Of a stretch of 64,000 bases of DNA, positions 51,529 to 60,975 are shown piece after piece; position 1 is the first letter of the stretch, and the number at the start of each line of letters is the position of its first letter. Both the position numbers and the translations under genes were made by a program. The notes beneath the pieces are model-generated. The model did not search any database. It saw nothing but the letters and a program-made list of their open reading frames with translations, and was not told the origin of the DNA. Origin of the DNA: Microcoleus sp. FACHB-831 (GTDB lineage: Bacteria > Cyanobacteriota > Cyanobacteriia > Cyanobacteriales > FACHB-T130); NCBI RefSeq assembly GCF_014695585.1, contig NZ_JACJON010000039.1, forward strand, positions 1 through 64,000. Reading direction: 5' to 3'.

Positions 51529-53142
51529 ATGGATAGAAAATTTTTGTTATCAGCTGATAACATAACTTACGAATTCGCTTCAGGAAGAACGCTATTTAAA
51601 GGAATCAGAGCCGCGATCGCTTCTGGGGATAAGGTTGCGCTTATTGGCTCTAATGGTGTAGGAAAGTCAACTTTTATAAAAATTTTGGCTGGTCAAATTC
51701 TACCCACTTCTGGCGAAATAGTTCGCGATCGCGCTGTTTATTACCTTCCTCAAATCAGTACAATTGCACAAAATATCAAAGAAAATAGCGTCTTAAACTT
51801 TCTCAGCTCCTTATCAGAAGAATGGTGGGAAATCGGGAATATATTAGAGGCGAAGTTAGGAACATCGCTTGATATGTCCCTACCTGTCGGAAGTTTAAGC
51901 AGCGGAGAGCTAACTAAGCTATTTTTAGCGATTGGTCTATCCACAAAGCCTAGCCTGCTATTGTTGGATGAACCAACCAACCACATGGATTTCGCGGCTC
52001 TAGAGACTTTAAAAAAGTTTCTTATTGAATTCAGCGGAGCTTTCGTAATCGTCTCGCACAAACCTTTTTTTCTAGACCAAGTTGTAAATACAACCTGGGA
52101 ATTAAGCGAATCTGGACTTAAGGTTTACGGCGGTAACTATTCTGCATACAAAACTCAAAAAGAAACAGAATTAGAAGTAGCCTTAAGGACGCACGAACTA
52201 GCCAAAAAAGAACTCAAACGTGCCAGAGAATCAGCCTTAGAAGAACAGAAACGTGCTGCACGCTCTAAAAGAGAAGGACGCTTGCAAGCTCATGACAGAA
52301 GTATGGGTAAAAGCGCAAAACGTTACTTTGAATCAAGAGCATCAGCTACTGCTGGAAGTGCATCAAAAAAACATGAAGCAGCAGTAGCTAAAGCTACCCA
52401 AAGCTTAATAGAGTCGAAAATTCAAACCAATAAAGCCACTCTTGTCCATCTGGAAGAAGGAAGTAGTAAAAAGGGAAAAAGCTTGATTGATATTCAAGGT
52501 GCAGATCTCAAAATTGGCGACGAGTTTTTGCTTAAAGATATACAGTTTCACATCTCATCGGGAGAACGAATTGCAGTTTCCGGCGCTAATGGTTCGGGAA
52601 AGTCAAGTTTGGTTAAAGCAATTCTAAGTAGTGGTAAGGGAAATTGCCCAGCTACCCTTGAGGCGGGTAAAGTTTTAATGTCAAAAGATATAAAAGTTGT
52701 ATATCTTGACCAAACTTATGATTTGGTAGACAGAAATTTAACGGTTTTGGGTAATATGCAAACAGCTAACTCAAATCTGGAATATCAGCTTTTAAGACAA
52801 CAGTTGGGTCACTTTCTATTTTTCAACGATGAAGTAAATAAAAAGGCTGACCTGTTGAGCGGGGGTGAGTTAGCTAGGCTGGCGCTGGCTACGATTAGTA
52901 TCTCAGAAACTGATTTGCTCGTTTTGGATGAACCTACAAACAACCTGGATTTAGAAACAGTTGCTCAAATTGTCGAAGCTTTATCTGAGTATGAGGGGGC
53001 TATTTTAGTTATCTCACACGACCTAGATTTCTTGAGCAAAGTTCAAATAACTAAGGCTTTTAAAATTAAACATAAAGCTTTGCAAACTACGGTCTATCTT
53101 CCTGACAAGCAAGAAGAGTATTATAGAGAGCTACTGGAGTAG
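51529..53142 (+). CDS. ABC-F family ATP-binding protein
   Basis: 537 residues with two ABC domains and no membrane helix. Domain 1: GSNGVGKST, signature LSSGELTKLF, LLLDEPTNHMD. A charged helical linker (~210-320, KKELKRARESALEEQKRAAR) carries the region that reaches into the ribosome. Domain 2: GANGSGKSS, LSGGELARLALA, LLVLDEPTNNLD. ABC-F proteins bind the ribosomal E site and help stalled or drug-blocked translation. The signature of the first domain is LSSGE rather than LSGGQ. It could be an antibiotic-protection type or a housekeeping type; sequence alone does not decide. The neighbour upstream is the tRNA-like RNA gene. Confidence 0.92.
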   Translation: MDRKFLLSADNITYEFASGRTLFKGIRAAIASGDKVALIGSNGVGKSTFIKILAGQILPTSGEIVRDRAVYYLPQISTIAQNIKENSVLNFLSSLSEEWWEIGNILEAKLGTSLDMSLPVGSLSSGELTKLFLAIGLSTKPSLLLLDEPTNHMDFAALETLKKFLIEFSGAFVIVSHKPFFLDQVVNTTWELSESGLKVYGGNYSAYKTQKETELEVALRTHELAKKELKRARESALEEQKRAARSKREGRLQAHDRSMGKSAKRYFESRASATAGSASKKHEAAVAKATQSLIESKIQTNKATLVHLEEGSSKKGKSLIDIQGADLKIGDEFLLKDIQFHISSGERIAVSGANGSGKSSLVKAILSSGKGNCPATLEAGKVLMSKDIKVVYLDQTYDLVDRNLTVLGNMQTANSNLEYQLLRQQLGHFLFFNDEVNKKADLLSGGELARLALATISISETDLLVLDEPTNNLDLETVAQIVEALSEYEGAILVISHDLDFLSKVQITKAFKIKHKALQTTVYLPDKQEEYYRELLE

Positions 53143-53173
53143 CGATCGCCACCCTCAATCTTCACTATAACCA

Positions 53174-55543
53174 TTAAGCCAAAAAGATGCCGAGGCCATT
53201 ATGAACCTTCGCCGCCGTATCAGGAGAACGATTTAAAAGTTGACCCCCCAAGTACAAACTTGTAGAACTACCACCGTCTAAATTTAGGGCATCAACAGCC
53301 CCTAGTTGATGCATGAGTTGGGCAGTTTCTGTTAAGTTTGGGCCAGCCCCGCCGATGCGGTTGTGAACGGTAACGACGAGCAATTCACCTGCTGCTGTAG
53401 TACCGACAGCGCTGCGAATAGCAGCTTGTTTTACAAAAGCATCGCTAAAATTTTCAGCCTTAGCATCTAGAATAATTTGACCCCCAAGCATTAGCAATGG
53501 CCCTGCACCTAGAATGTTAGGAAACTGATTAAAATCAGCAGGTACAGCGCTGCTTTCTATTTGCAATTTTGTACCCGCAGCTAAAGGATTTGCTGTTTCA
53601 GGAGTGGAACGCAGAGTCAGTAAGTAACCGTCGCGGGGAATGGCGATCGCAGTTCGATTTTCTGCGCCTCCTGGTATCTGATTGGTAACTTGGTTGTTCT
53701 GGACAACTATTAAAATTTCATTCGCGTTCAATGGCGTGTAAGTAGCTCCCCAATCAGGCGTATAACGAGCAATTCCACGCTGAACGTAGCCACTATTAAA
53801 CAACACAACGGGCAAGCGCTGTGCAGATGAAGTAATTAGAGTTTCTTGAACAGTAAGACGACCCATTTTAACAATGCCTGAATCATCCCACGCGATCGCG
53901 CCTCGGTTGAGAATTGGGCTGGATAACCACCGCCCCTCGCTACGAATTGCTCCCAAAGGTAATAAACTATTCCTATCGAAAAATCCTCCATTGATTGCTG
54001 CTGATACCTGAGATTTATTTGCAATCTGGATTAACGGAGCAGTTCCCGTCACGCTATTTTGAGCGAGCCAAATTGGTCTGAGGGTAATTCCAGAAGAGCG
54101 CAAATTCAGACTTAGCCAAAATACAGGAAAGCGATCTTTCCCTAATGTGAGATACTGCTGTCGCCAACGCAGCCCAGAACTCCACAAAATATCTCGTTCT
54201 ACCAAAGCATCAGATCGCAACTCTATAACTGCACGATTCGGGTTATCTAAAATTGAAGTGCGAACTCCCAAACCATCCGGAAGATTTCCTCGAATAATGG
54301 TTTTATTCCGATCGCTTTCAACAGTTGGAGGTAATGATTGGTCTTTGCTAATCCCTGTTTCTCCCTCATTCTTATCACCAGTTGGCTGGTGATTTATATT
54401 GACTGGATTTGGTTGCGGTTCGACCGGACGAGGTTTAAAACGTTCTAGAATAGCTGGAGCGGGCAGAGCATCGATTGTGGCTATCCATTGCTGCTTTTCT
54501 TGACGTATTTGCCAGGGAGTAGCACGATTCAAGTCAACTACAATTTTAGAGCCTGGAGATTGCTCTATAAAGGTGACGTTTTGTACTAGCGCATCGCCTG
54601 TGACAAGACTGAGAATGTTGTCTTTAAACTCGATTTTCCAATCAGCAGCATTAGCTAAATCGCTGATATCCAAATAGCGATATGCACCCTCCCGCCGTGT
54701 TGCTAATATTGGGGGGTTAGCAGATAGGGAAAACCATTCTACAGGTTGTTTAGTTGCATCGTTGGTATTGAGTAGCTCTATTCCTATAATTTGCTTAACT
54801 GCATCAGCGATCGCTGTGCGTAAAGACAAGCCAGAAACCCACTGAATCCAAGGGGCGGTTATAGATTTACCATTTAAAGAAAGATTTGTTCCTTGACGAA
54901 CGATTTTAGGGGTAGAAATTTCTACTATATGATCGGACGCGATCGCTGGTAATTGCTCTAGAAAAACTAAGGCTTGATATATAAAAGCTGCTACCTCGCC
55001 TCGCGTCGCCCCTCGGTTAGGATTGAGTATTTTAATCCTGGGGTAGTTAATAACAAATTTAGCACGAGTAGCAAGGGCGATCGCATCTATTGCATACCCA
55101 GGAATTTCACTTGCATCTTGATAAATCTCTGGTAAAAAAAGTGCTTTAAGAGTTATCCCTGCTGGCGCTGCTATTCCTAAGCCACTTGCCAAGGAAACCA
55201 AAACTTGCACCCTGCTAATGTTGTCGTTTGGCAGAAAGCGTTTGTTGGGGAAACCCGATATAAACCCAGTTTCAAAAGCTTTTTGAATCGCACTCGTTGC
55301 CCAAAAGTTAGAGGGAACATCCACCAAGGGGACATACTGGCGCACTTTTGGTTGGCTAAATGCTTTTTGCAATATAGCTGCAAATTCAGCCCTAGTCATG
55401 GCTCGATCCGGTCGAAACGTGCCATCGGGAAATCCGTTGACGACGTTTTTTGTCAGCAAGCCTTGAATAAAAGGGCGTGCCCAATGATGTTGAATATCCG
55501 ATAATTGCGGTGAGGGACTAACCATAGGTAACGGTGTTTGCAT
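53174..55543 (-). CDS. SLH domain-phosphodiester glycosidase (NAGPA) protein
   Basis: 789 residues. Three surface-layer homology repeats (about 13-65, 72-120, 138-190: HHWARPFIQGLLTKNVVNGF, FWATSAIQKAFETGFISGFP and so on), a middle region with repeat-like beta structure (200-390), and a C-terminal NAGPA / DUF2233 domain (about 530-785: AINGGFFDRNSLLPLGAIR, ILNRGAIAWDD, VDALNLDGGSSTSLYLGGQ). SLH repeats anchor proteins to the wall; NAGPA domains cleave sugar phosphodiesters. No signal peptide is visible and in-frame stops lie just upstream of the ATG, so export is unexplained. It converges with the ABC-F gene. Confidence 0.87.
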   Translation of the reverse strand: MQTPLPMVSPSPQLSDIQHHWARPFIQGLLTKNVVNGFPDGTFRPDRAMTRAEFAAILQKAFSQPKVRQYVPLVDVPSNFWATSAIQKAFETGFISGFPNKRFLPNDNISRVQVLVSLASGLGIAAPAGITLKALFLPEIYQDASEIPGYAIDAIALATRAKFVINYPRIKILNPNRGATRGEVAAFIYQALVFLEQLPAIASDHIVEISTPKIVRQGTNLSLNGKSITAPWIQWVSGLSLRTAIADAVKQIIGIELLNTNDATKQPVEWFSLSANPPILATRREGAYRYLDISDLANAADWKIEFKDNILSLVTGDALVQNVTFIEQSPGSKIVVDLNRATPWQIRQEKQQWIATIDALPAPAILERFKPRPVEPQPNPVNINHQPTGDKNEGETGISKDQSLPPTVESDRNKTIIRGNLPDGLGVRTSILDNPNRAVIELRSDALVERDILWSSGLRWRQQYLTLGKDRFPVFWLSLNLRSSGITLRPIWLAQNSVTGTAPLIQIANKSQVSAAINGGFFDRNSLLPLGAIRSEGRWLSSPILNRGAIAWDDSGIVKMGRLTVQETLITSSAQRLPVVLFNSGYVQRGIARYTPDWGATYTPLNANEILIVVQNNQVTNQIPGGAENRTAIAIPRDGYLLTLRSTPETANPLAAGTKLQIESSAVPADFNQFPNILGAGPLLMLGGQIILDAKAENFSDAFVKQAAIRSAVGTTAAGELLVVTVHNRIGGAGPNLTETAQLMHQLGAVDALNLDGGSSTSLYLGGQLLNRSPDTAAKVHNGLGIFLA

Positions 55544-55899
55544 GCACTGCTATTATCGCATTTTGCTGTTGCCTAACCTTAATATTTTCCCTTTATTCGA
55601 TGAGTGCAAGCCAATTAATTTCGGCAGCCAACTTTAGTATTTATCTGATGTTTAAATATTCTTTGCCTGCAATCAAATGTAAAAAATTATTCAGTTTTTT
55701 CCTTGAATCTACTTTTGTAAGCAGAATAAAAAATAGGTAATATCAATTTTATTTATTGCGAAATTAACAGCATCAGGGAAACTTACACCTTAACAATAAT
55801 AGGGTCAGTGCGTTAAAACGAAAAGTAAGATATCATAAACGCTTTAGTAGCGATATATATAACGAAGTATCAATCGTACCTCATTAAACTGGTAACGCC
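55544..55899. other. AT-rich divergent region
   Basis: 356 bases between the SLH gene and a divergent gene; no gene found. AAAT/TTTA runs suggest promoters. Confidence 0.35.
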
Positions 55900-56670
55900 A
55901 TGAGAGCAATAATTATTGAAACGCTCATCAATAATTTACAGCCATTAGATTTTATTTTAGCGCTATGGCAAGGAGGCTCTGCCGCACATGGATATACAGA
56001 TGAGTGGTCAGATATCGACATTGTAGCGATCGCTGAGGATAATTGCGTTCAAGAGACATTCGATATAGTTGAAAAATCTCTTGAAACTATTTCTCGTATT
56101 CAATTCAGATGGCGAATTCCTGAACCGACTTGGCACGGCCATTCGCAATGCTTTTATCAATTAGAGGAAGCGAGTCCCTTTTTGATGATTGATTTTGTCG
56201 TTATGAAGCGAAGCAGCCCTAATAATTTCTTAGAGGTGGAGCGACATGGAACAGCCGCGATCGCATTTGATAAAGCTAATCTTGTAATTCCAAAAGCTCT
56301 GAATCGGCGCCAACATTTTGAGGAAATGAAAGCCAGATTTGAGACTCTAAAGAACAACTTTGATTTTTTGCAAGTATTTGTTAAAAAGGAGATAAATCGG
56401 GGGCGGTTGATAGAAGCGAGCGCTAACTACCACAACTATACTCTTCAACCTTTAATTGAACTGTTGGGAATGCTGCACCGACCGAATAGATACGATTTTA
56501 AAACGAAATACTTTAGCCGAGATTTCCCCCCTGAAGTCATAGCCCGCTTGTCGCCGTTTTATTGTGTCAACGATCTTGCTGACCTTGACGAAAAACAGCG
56601 GAAAGCAGAAGTGATATTCGCTCTTACTTTACCAAGTGTAGAAGAGGTTTTTCAAAGAGAGCTAGGATAG
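55900..56670 (+). CDS. Nucleotidyltransferase domain protein (aminoglycoside-nucleotidyltransferase-like fold)
   Basis: 256 residues. The N-terminal domain has the polymerase-beta signature: GGSAAHGYTDEWSDIDIVAI, i.e. GGS followed by DxD, then a third acidic residue in LMIDFVVMKR. The C-terminal ~140 residues are helical (ANYHNYTLQPLIELLGMLHR), as in kanamycin/streptomycin adenylyltransferases and in toxin-type MNT proteins. The substrate is unknown. No HEPN partner is adjacent, so a MNT-HEPN toxin pair is not supported. ATG 55900. The next gene is convergent. Confidence 0.83.
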   Translation: MRAIIIETLINNLQPLDFILALWQGGSAAHGYTDEWSDIDIVAIAEDNCVQETFDIVEKSLETISRIQFRWRIPEPTWHGHSQCFYQLEEASPFLMIDFVVMKRSSPNNFLEVERHGTAAIAFDKANLVIPKALNRRQHFEEMKARFETLKNNFDFLQVFVKKEINRGRLIEASANYHNYTLQPLIELLGMLHRPNRYDFKTKYFSRDFPPEVIARLSPFYCVNDLADLDEKQRKAEVIFALTLPSVEEVFQRELG

Positions 56671-56723
56671 CGATCGCCTAAAAAAAAAGGGTCTAGGTAG
56701 GAATGCTAAACCCTATCTCTAAC

Positions 56724-57080
56724 TTACGCTTCTAAAACGTGGCGGATGCGCCGTTCTAAACGTTCTAGATCCAAGCCTCCTTCATCGCGGCTGATACGGC
56801 GTACAGTCGCGTTGACGTTGTTTAGATCTGTCAATAAATCTTGCAGGATTTCCTGCTGCTGACGCGCCTGCGTAACCTCTCGCGGCTCTTGCACCAAGTC
56901 GCGCACAATAGTGTCTTCAGCCCGCGAAGCAATGACGGGATTTGTTTGTCCTTCTAGATGCACAAAAGTCCGTCGTCCTGGCCCGCGATCTTCCTCAATC
57001 GGTACCACCGCTGTCACCTGATCGGAGCGAACATATTTGCCGAATCCGAGATGTACCAGCACGGATGATTGTATCTTCAT
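56724..57080 (-). CDS. RemA-like (DUF370-type) small protein
   Basis: 118 residues. The first ~70 (VLVHLGFGKYVRSDQVTAVV, then RTFVHLEGQTNPVIASRAED, TIVRDL) resemble RemA/DUF370, small DNA-binding matrix regulators that start with LxxIGFGNxVxxxRIVAIV. A helical, charged tail of ~45 residues follows (QQQEILQDLLTDLNNVNATV), probably coiled coil. RemA forms rings that wrap DNA in Bacillus. The assignment is by motif resemblance only, and the tail is not part of classic RemA. Function unproven in cyanobacteria. Confidence 0.6.
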   Translation of the reverse strand: MKIQSSVLVHLGFGKYVRSDQVTAVVPIEEDRGPGRRTFVHLEGQTNPVIASRAEDTIVRDLVQEPREVTQARQQQEILQDLLTDLNNVNATVRRISRDEGGLDLERLERRIRHVLEA

Positions 57081-57735
57081 TAAGCTTGATGTTTCTTTGT
57101 TGACTTATCTTTATTTTAACGTCTGCAACAATGACTTATAAGCCATATTCAGTGCGGAACATACACCTTAACAGGTAGGGTTTTAACCATTAATATTTTG
57201 CGGATGTTTAAGCAAAATTGTATAGCGGTCTATTTTATTTTTTAAGCTAAGATATTATTTTGAATAAAAATAATATTTTTGATAAAGGATATTCCTTAAA
57301 AATTTCACCTGCGGAGTTCAATCGTAATTTTTATAAGGGGGTGCATCTCACTTTTGTAATCTCATAAATTCTAAAAGACTTAGCATTACCGATATACCCC
57401 TGAAAATCCTGACTACAAAACGCGAATTTTATGTGGAGGGGGTTTGGGGGACGCACCCGTCCCCCAACGGGGGGTTTGGGGGGAGACCCCCCAATTCCGG
57501 GTTTTTCCTAATATTTGCAAAAACGAGATTCTCTCCTTCTATAATCGCTCTGCATACCGGGAGCGGAATATGATTTATGGCTAAATCCATGCACAGAATA
57601 CGGATTTAAAGCAGAGGGCTTGATGAAGCTACAGGCTCTAAATTAATGAGTTTTGTAAACTGCGATCGCTCAAGTGGAACATGGTGTAGTATATTACTAC
57701 AGCCGATAGTTAAAAACCATCAAAGGGGGAAAAGT
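57081..57735. other. Gene-free region with repeat copy B
   Basis: No supported gene. It contains the G/C-run repeat (57421-57515), a HIP1 site (57663) and an inverted repeat GTAGTA-TAT-TACTAC (57686-57700) that could be an operator of the small frame or rsgA. Confidence 0.4.
57421..57515. repeat. G/C-run hairpin repeat, copy B
   Basis: It shares the flanks (CGCGAATTTTATG and GGTTTTTCCTAAT) and the core TTGGGGGG-AGA-CCCCCCAA with 47791-47862. This copy has an extra inner hairpin, TTGGGGGACG-CACC-CGTCCCCCAA, immediately before the core. The C/G-runs may also form quadruplex structures. Confidence 0.6.
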
Positions 57736-57813
57736 ATGTCGGATATTGTTGCCATTGAAACCACGATGACCATCAGCACACAATACGCCGCCCTTACAGA
57801 GTTTTTAAGTTAA
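57736..57813 (+). CDS. Possible 25-residue leader peptide or gene fragment
   Basis: ATG at 57736 is preceded by AAAGGGGGAAAAGT, a strong Shine-Dalgarno. It encodes MSDIVAIETTMTISTQYAAL plus five more residues and stops at 57811. It lies 82 bases before rsgA. It may be a leader peptide or the start of a decayed gene; too short to judge. Confidence 0.3.
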   Translation: MSDIVAIETTMTISTQYAALTEFLS

Positions 57814-57894
57814 TCATTCCCATGCACCTGAATGAAATCCACAATTCCTCTGTGAGTTTGGCGGTAAGCCCAAAAACACATCGAGGAAACTTCA

Positions 57895-58956
57895 ATGAAT
57901 TTAGAGCTGTTAGGCTGGAATAGTTTTTTTGCAAAAAACTGTAACAGCCATTTGCAACAGGGATACACTGTTGGTCGAGTTGCTATTGAGCAGAAAAACG
58001 CTTACATCCTCTACACGGAACTTGGAGAACTGTCAGCAGAAGTAAGTGGAAAAATGCGCTACCAAGCGTCCGGGCGCAAAGATTTTCCAGCGGTAGGGGA
58101 TTGGGTGGTAATTAGCGTCACCAACGGCGAACCAAGAGCAACAATTCACGATATTTTGCCCAGAAAGAGCAAATTTTCTCGCAAAGCAGCAGGCGCGCAG
58201 ACGGAGGAGCAGATTGTTGCAACCAACATAGATACCGTATTTTTGGTATCGGGGTTGGATCTGGATTTCAACGTTAGAAGAATCGAACGCTATTTGATTT
58301 TGGTTTGGGAAAGTGGCGCTAATCCAGTCATCATCCTAAACAAAGCCGACTTGTGCGATCGCGTCGAACAACGAAAAGCCGAAGTAGAAGCGATCGCTCC
58401 CTGCGTGCCAATTATTGCCTTGAGCGCCATCGAAAATCAAGGAATTGATGCATTAACAGCCTATCTAGGCGCGGGACAAACTGTAGCATTGATAGGGTCT
58501 TCTGGGGTTGGGAAATCGACTATTACCAATCAATTAGTAGGCTCGCAAATTCAAGCAATTCAATCTGTACGCCTTGGCGATAATCGCGGTCGTCATACCA
58601 CGACATATCGAGAGTTAATCGTGCTACCTTCTGGCGGTTTGCTGATGGATACTCCTGGTATGCGAGAGATCCAGATGTGGAATGGAAGTGAGGGTTTTCA
58701 AGAAACCTTTACTGATATCAATACACTGGCACAACAATGCCGCTTCCGCGATTGCAAACACTCCAACGAACCGGGGTGTGCAGTGCAAGAAGCTCTATTT
58801 GATGGCACTCTGGACGAGCAACGTTTCCGCAACTATCAAAAACTGCAAGCTGAACTTGCATACAACAACCGCAAACAAGATCAAAAGGCGTCTTTAGCTG
58901 AGAAGGAGAAGTGGAAAAAAATCCATAAAGCTATGAGAAACAACCCCAAACGTTAA
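57895..58956 (+). CDS. rsgA: Ribosome small-subunit-dependent GTPase A
   Basis: 353 residues. OB-fold (~30-95), then a circularly permuted GTPase with the motif order G4-G5-G1-G3: LNKADLCD (G4), [24 protein letters not shown] (G1), and DTPGMRE (G3). The C-terminal zinc motif is [17 protein letters not shown]. RsgA checks late 30S maturation and hydrolyses GTP on the subunit. ATG 57895; the terminal Lys-rich tail is normal. Followed by a strong hairpin. Confidence 0.95.
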   Translation: MNLELLGWNSFFAKNCNSHLQQGYTVGRVAIEQKNAYILYTELGELSAEVSGKMRYQASGRKDFPAVGDWVVISVTNGEPRATIHDILPRKSKFSRKAAGAQTEEQIVATNIDTVFLVSGLDLDFNVRRIERYLILVWESGANPVIILNKADLCDRVEQRKAEVEAIAPCVPIIALSAIENQGIDALTAYLGAGQTVALIGSSGVGKSTITNQLVGSQIQAIQSVRLGDNRGRHTTTYRELIVLPSGGLLMDTPGMREIQMWNGSEGFQETFTDINTLAQQCRFRDCKHSNEPGCAVQEALFDGTLDEQRFRNYQKLQAELAYNNRKQDQKASLAEKEKWKKIHKAMRNNPKR

Positions 58957-59014
58957 AGGCGATCGCGCTTTTATAAAAACATCACTTGCAATGATGTTCG
59001 CCGGGAATAAACAC

Positions 59015-59045
59015 AAGCGGGGAAAGTAAGTCCTTTCCCCGCTTT
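59015..59045 (+). terminator. Terminator after rsgA
   Basis: AAGCGGGGAAAG (59015-59026) and CTTTCCCCGCTT (59033-59044) form a perfect 12-bp stem with a 6-base loop, 58 bases after the rsgA stop. Confidence 0.75.
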
Positions 59046-59155
59046 ATCCACAAGTAAGGGCGCGAGAAATTGCCTCGCCAGAACTGCGCTAGAAAAAAAT
59101 TCACATTGTCACCAAGCAGAGTATAAATGGTTTATCGTACCATTCGCCTTATACT

Positions 59156-59803
59156 ATGCTTGCTGCAATTTTATTTGACTTAGACGGGACTCTGGTTAAC
59201 ACCGACCCCTTCCACTACAAAGCTTGGCAAGAAATTTTGAGAGAATATGGCATAGAAATTGACGAATTTTTCTACAAAACCCGCATTAGCGGACGACTCA
59301 ACCCAGAAATCATCGAAGACATACTCCCCCAACTGTCATTAGAAGAAGGCGTACAGTTTGCTGAAGATAAAGAAGCCCGCTTCCGCAATTTGGCACCATT
59401 ACTCAAACCCTTAGCGGGACTAGATGAGGTAATGTCTTGGACAAAGCAATGCGGTTTAAAACGAGCGCTGGTGACTAACGCGCCTCGTAAAAACGTACAT
59501 TTTTTACTATCGGTTCTGGGTTTAACTGAAAGCTTTGACAGTGTAATTTTGGCGGAAGAAGCTATTGCTGGCAAGCCAGATCCAGCCCCCTACCAGTTAG
59601 CACTTAATGACTTAAATATTACGGCGGAGCAAGCTTTAGCTTTTGAAGACTCGCCCTCTGGTATTCGGTCATCGGTGGGAGCGGGAATTCGCACTATTGG
59701 CATTGCTTCTACTCACGATCCAAAGGCTTTGTATGCAGTGGGAGCAGAGAAAGTAGTCCCCGATTTTACTGCCGAATCTTTGTGGACTCTGCTAAAGAGA
59801 TAA
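59156..59803 (+). CDS. HAD family phosphatase / beta-phosphoglucomutase-like
   Basis: 215 residues. Motif I ILFDLDGTLVNTDPFHYKAW, cap domain, motif II LVTNAPRKNV, Lys in AEEAIAGKPDPAPYQLAL and motif IV ALAFEDSPSGIRSSVGAG. It matches the beta-phosphoglucomutase-like branch of HAD subfamily IA; DxD plus Thr in DGTLVNT fits phosphatase or mutase. The Rok sugar kinase gene next door, convergent, hints at sugar phosphate metabolism (weak inference). Confidence 0.87.
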   Translation: MLAAILFDLDGTLVNTDPFHYKAWQEILREYGIEIDEFFYKTRISGRLNPEIIEDILPQLSLEEGVQFAEDKEARFRNLAPLLKPLAGLDEVMSWTKQCGLKRALVTNAPRKNVHFLLSVLGLTESFDSVILAEEAIAGKPDPAPYQLALNDLNITAEQALAFEDSPSGIRSSVGAGIRTIGIASTHDPKALYAVGAEKVVPDFTAESLWTLLKR

Positions 59804-59855
59804 ATTGAATAGAACCTAACAGCTTGCTCACCGCGCGATCTGCGCTTCGCGATCG

Positions 59856-60839
59856 CTAATTTAACTCCTCTTGAGCCAGCGCCACTGCACCCCATAACGG
59901 TGCTTCATCCCCCAATGCAGCAGGGACAATATCAAAGTTCACTTCAGGTAAAGCTGTCTCCCGTGCAACGCGGCGCACCACTTCCCAGAATTGCGCCCCC
60001 GCCTTAGTTACGCCACCCCCCAACACGAAGAGTTGGGGATTTATCAAGTTTGCTGCATTGCCAATACCAACTCCTAATGCCCAACCCGCACGTTGCAGTA
60101 TTTCTAATGCAAGTTCGTCTCCTTGTGTCGCTGCCTGACTTATTAATTGTCCGGTTATAGCGTCCTCGTTATTATTAGCTAAACTCCGCAATATTTCTCC
60201 TCTCAATGGTTGCTTGTGCAATTCTTCCCGCGCCGCAGCAGCCATGTAGGGGCCAGAAGCCAGCCTCTCGACGCATCCGCGTTTTCCGCATAAACAGATC
60301 GGCCCGTTGGGGTCTACAACTACATGACCAATTTCTCCAGCCATTCCCCCTGCGCCGCGCCAAGGATGTCCGTTGAGAATCCAACCTCCACCAACCCCAG
60401 TGCTGACGGTAATGTAGAACAAACTTTCATAGCCAATACCTGCGCCAAAGCGATGTTCTCCTAAAGCTGCAACATTGGCATCGTTATCGACGCTGACGGG
60501 TACTTGAAATTCTGCCTCTAAGATTTCGCGCAGGGGGATATTTCCCCAACCAGGTACGTGATGGGACAATCGCACCTTCCCCAGTTTGGCATCAACAGGG
60601 CCGCCAAAGCTAATGCCAATAGCAGCAGGTTTCTCTCCTTGGAGGAGATCGTGAATGAGCGATCGCATGTTTGCCAAGTCAGCCTTCGCATCTGCATCGG
60701 CGGGTGATAACATCCGTTTGTGCGATCGCCACTCTCTCTCACCAAAATGTACAATTGCCGCAGCTAGCTTTGTGCCGCCAAAATCCAGAGCTAAAATCGA
60801 GCGAGGGGCTTCTTTGGGATTGTTTAGTGATTGAAACAT
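59856..60839 (-). CDS. ROK family sugar kinase (glucokinase-like)
   Basis: 327 residues. Phosphate loop ILALDFGGTKLAAAIVHFGE, catalytic VDNDANVAALGEHRFG with Asp, the ROK signature GEIGHVVVDPNGPICLCGKR with the zinc motif CLCGKRGC, and the adenosine loop LFVLGGGVTKAG. It probably phosphorylates glucose, N-acetylmannosamine or fructose; there is no N-terminal helix-turn-helix, so it is an enzyme rather than a repressor. ATG 60839. Neighbours: a HAD sugar phosphatase (convergent) and cynS upstream. Confidence 0.9.
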   Translation of the reverse strand: MFQSLNNPKEAPRSILALDFGGTKLAAAIVHFGEREWRSHKRMLSPADADAKADLANMRSLIHDLLQGEKPAAIGISFGGPVDAKLGKVRLSHHVPGWGNIPLREILEAEFQVPVSVDNDANVAALGEHRFGAGIGYESLFYITVSTGVGGGWILNGHPWRGAGGMAGEIGHVVVDPNGPICLCGKRGCVERLASGPYMAAAAREELHKQPLRGEILRSLANNNEDAITGQLISQAATQGDELALEILQRAGWALGVGIGNAANLINPQLFVLGGGVTKAGAQFWEVVRRVARETALPEVNFDIVPAALGDEAPLWGAVALAQEELN

Positions 60840-60975
60840 AGTTAAAAATTCAACAGTCCCACGAAGGTATGAGACTACAGAATAATTTTAAGTATGTTTT
60901 AGGATTCCTATAGATCCAAGTTGGAGTAATTTTGGTGGGCATTGCCGAGCTACATTTAATTAAGGATTGGCGAGA

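Noticed and set aside
55900-56670. MNT-HEPN toxin-antitoxin module
   Set aside because: A nucleotidyltransferase is present but no HEPN gene lies on either side.
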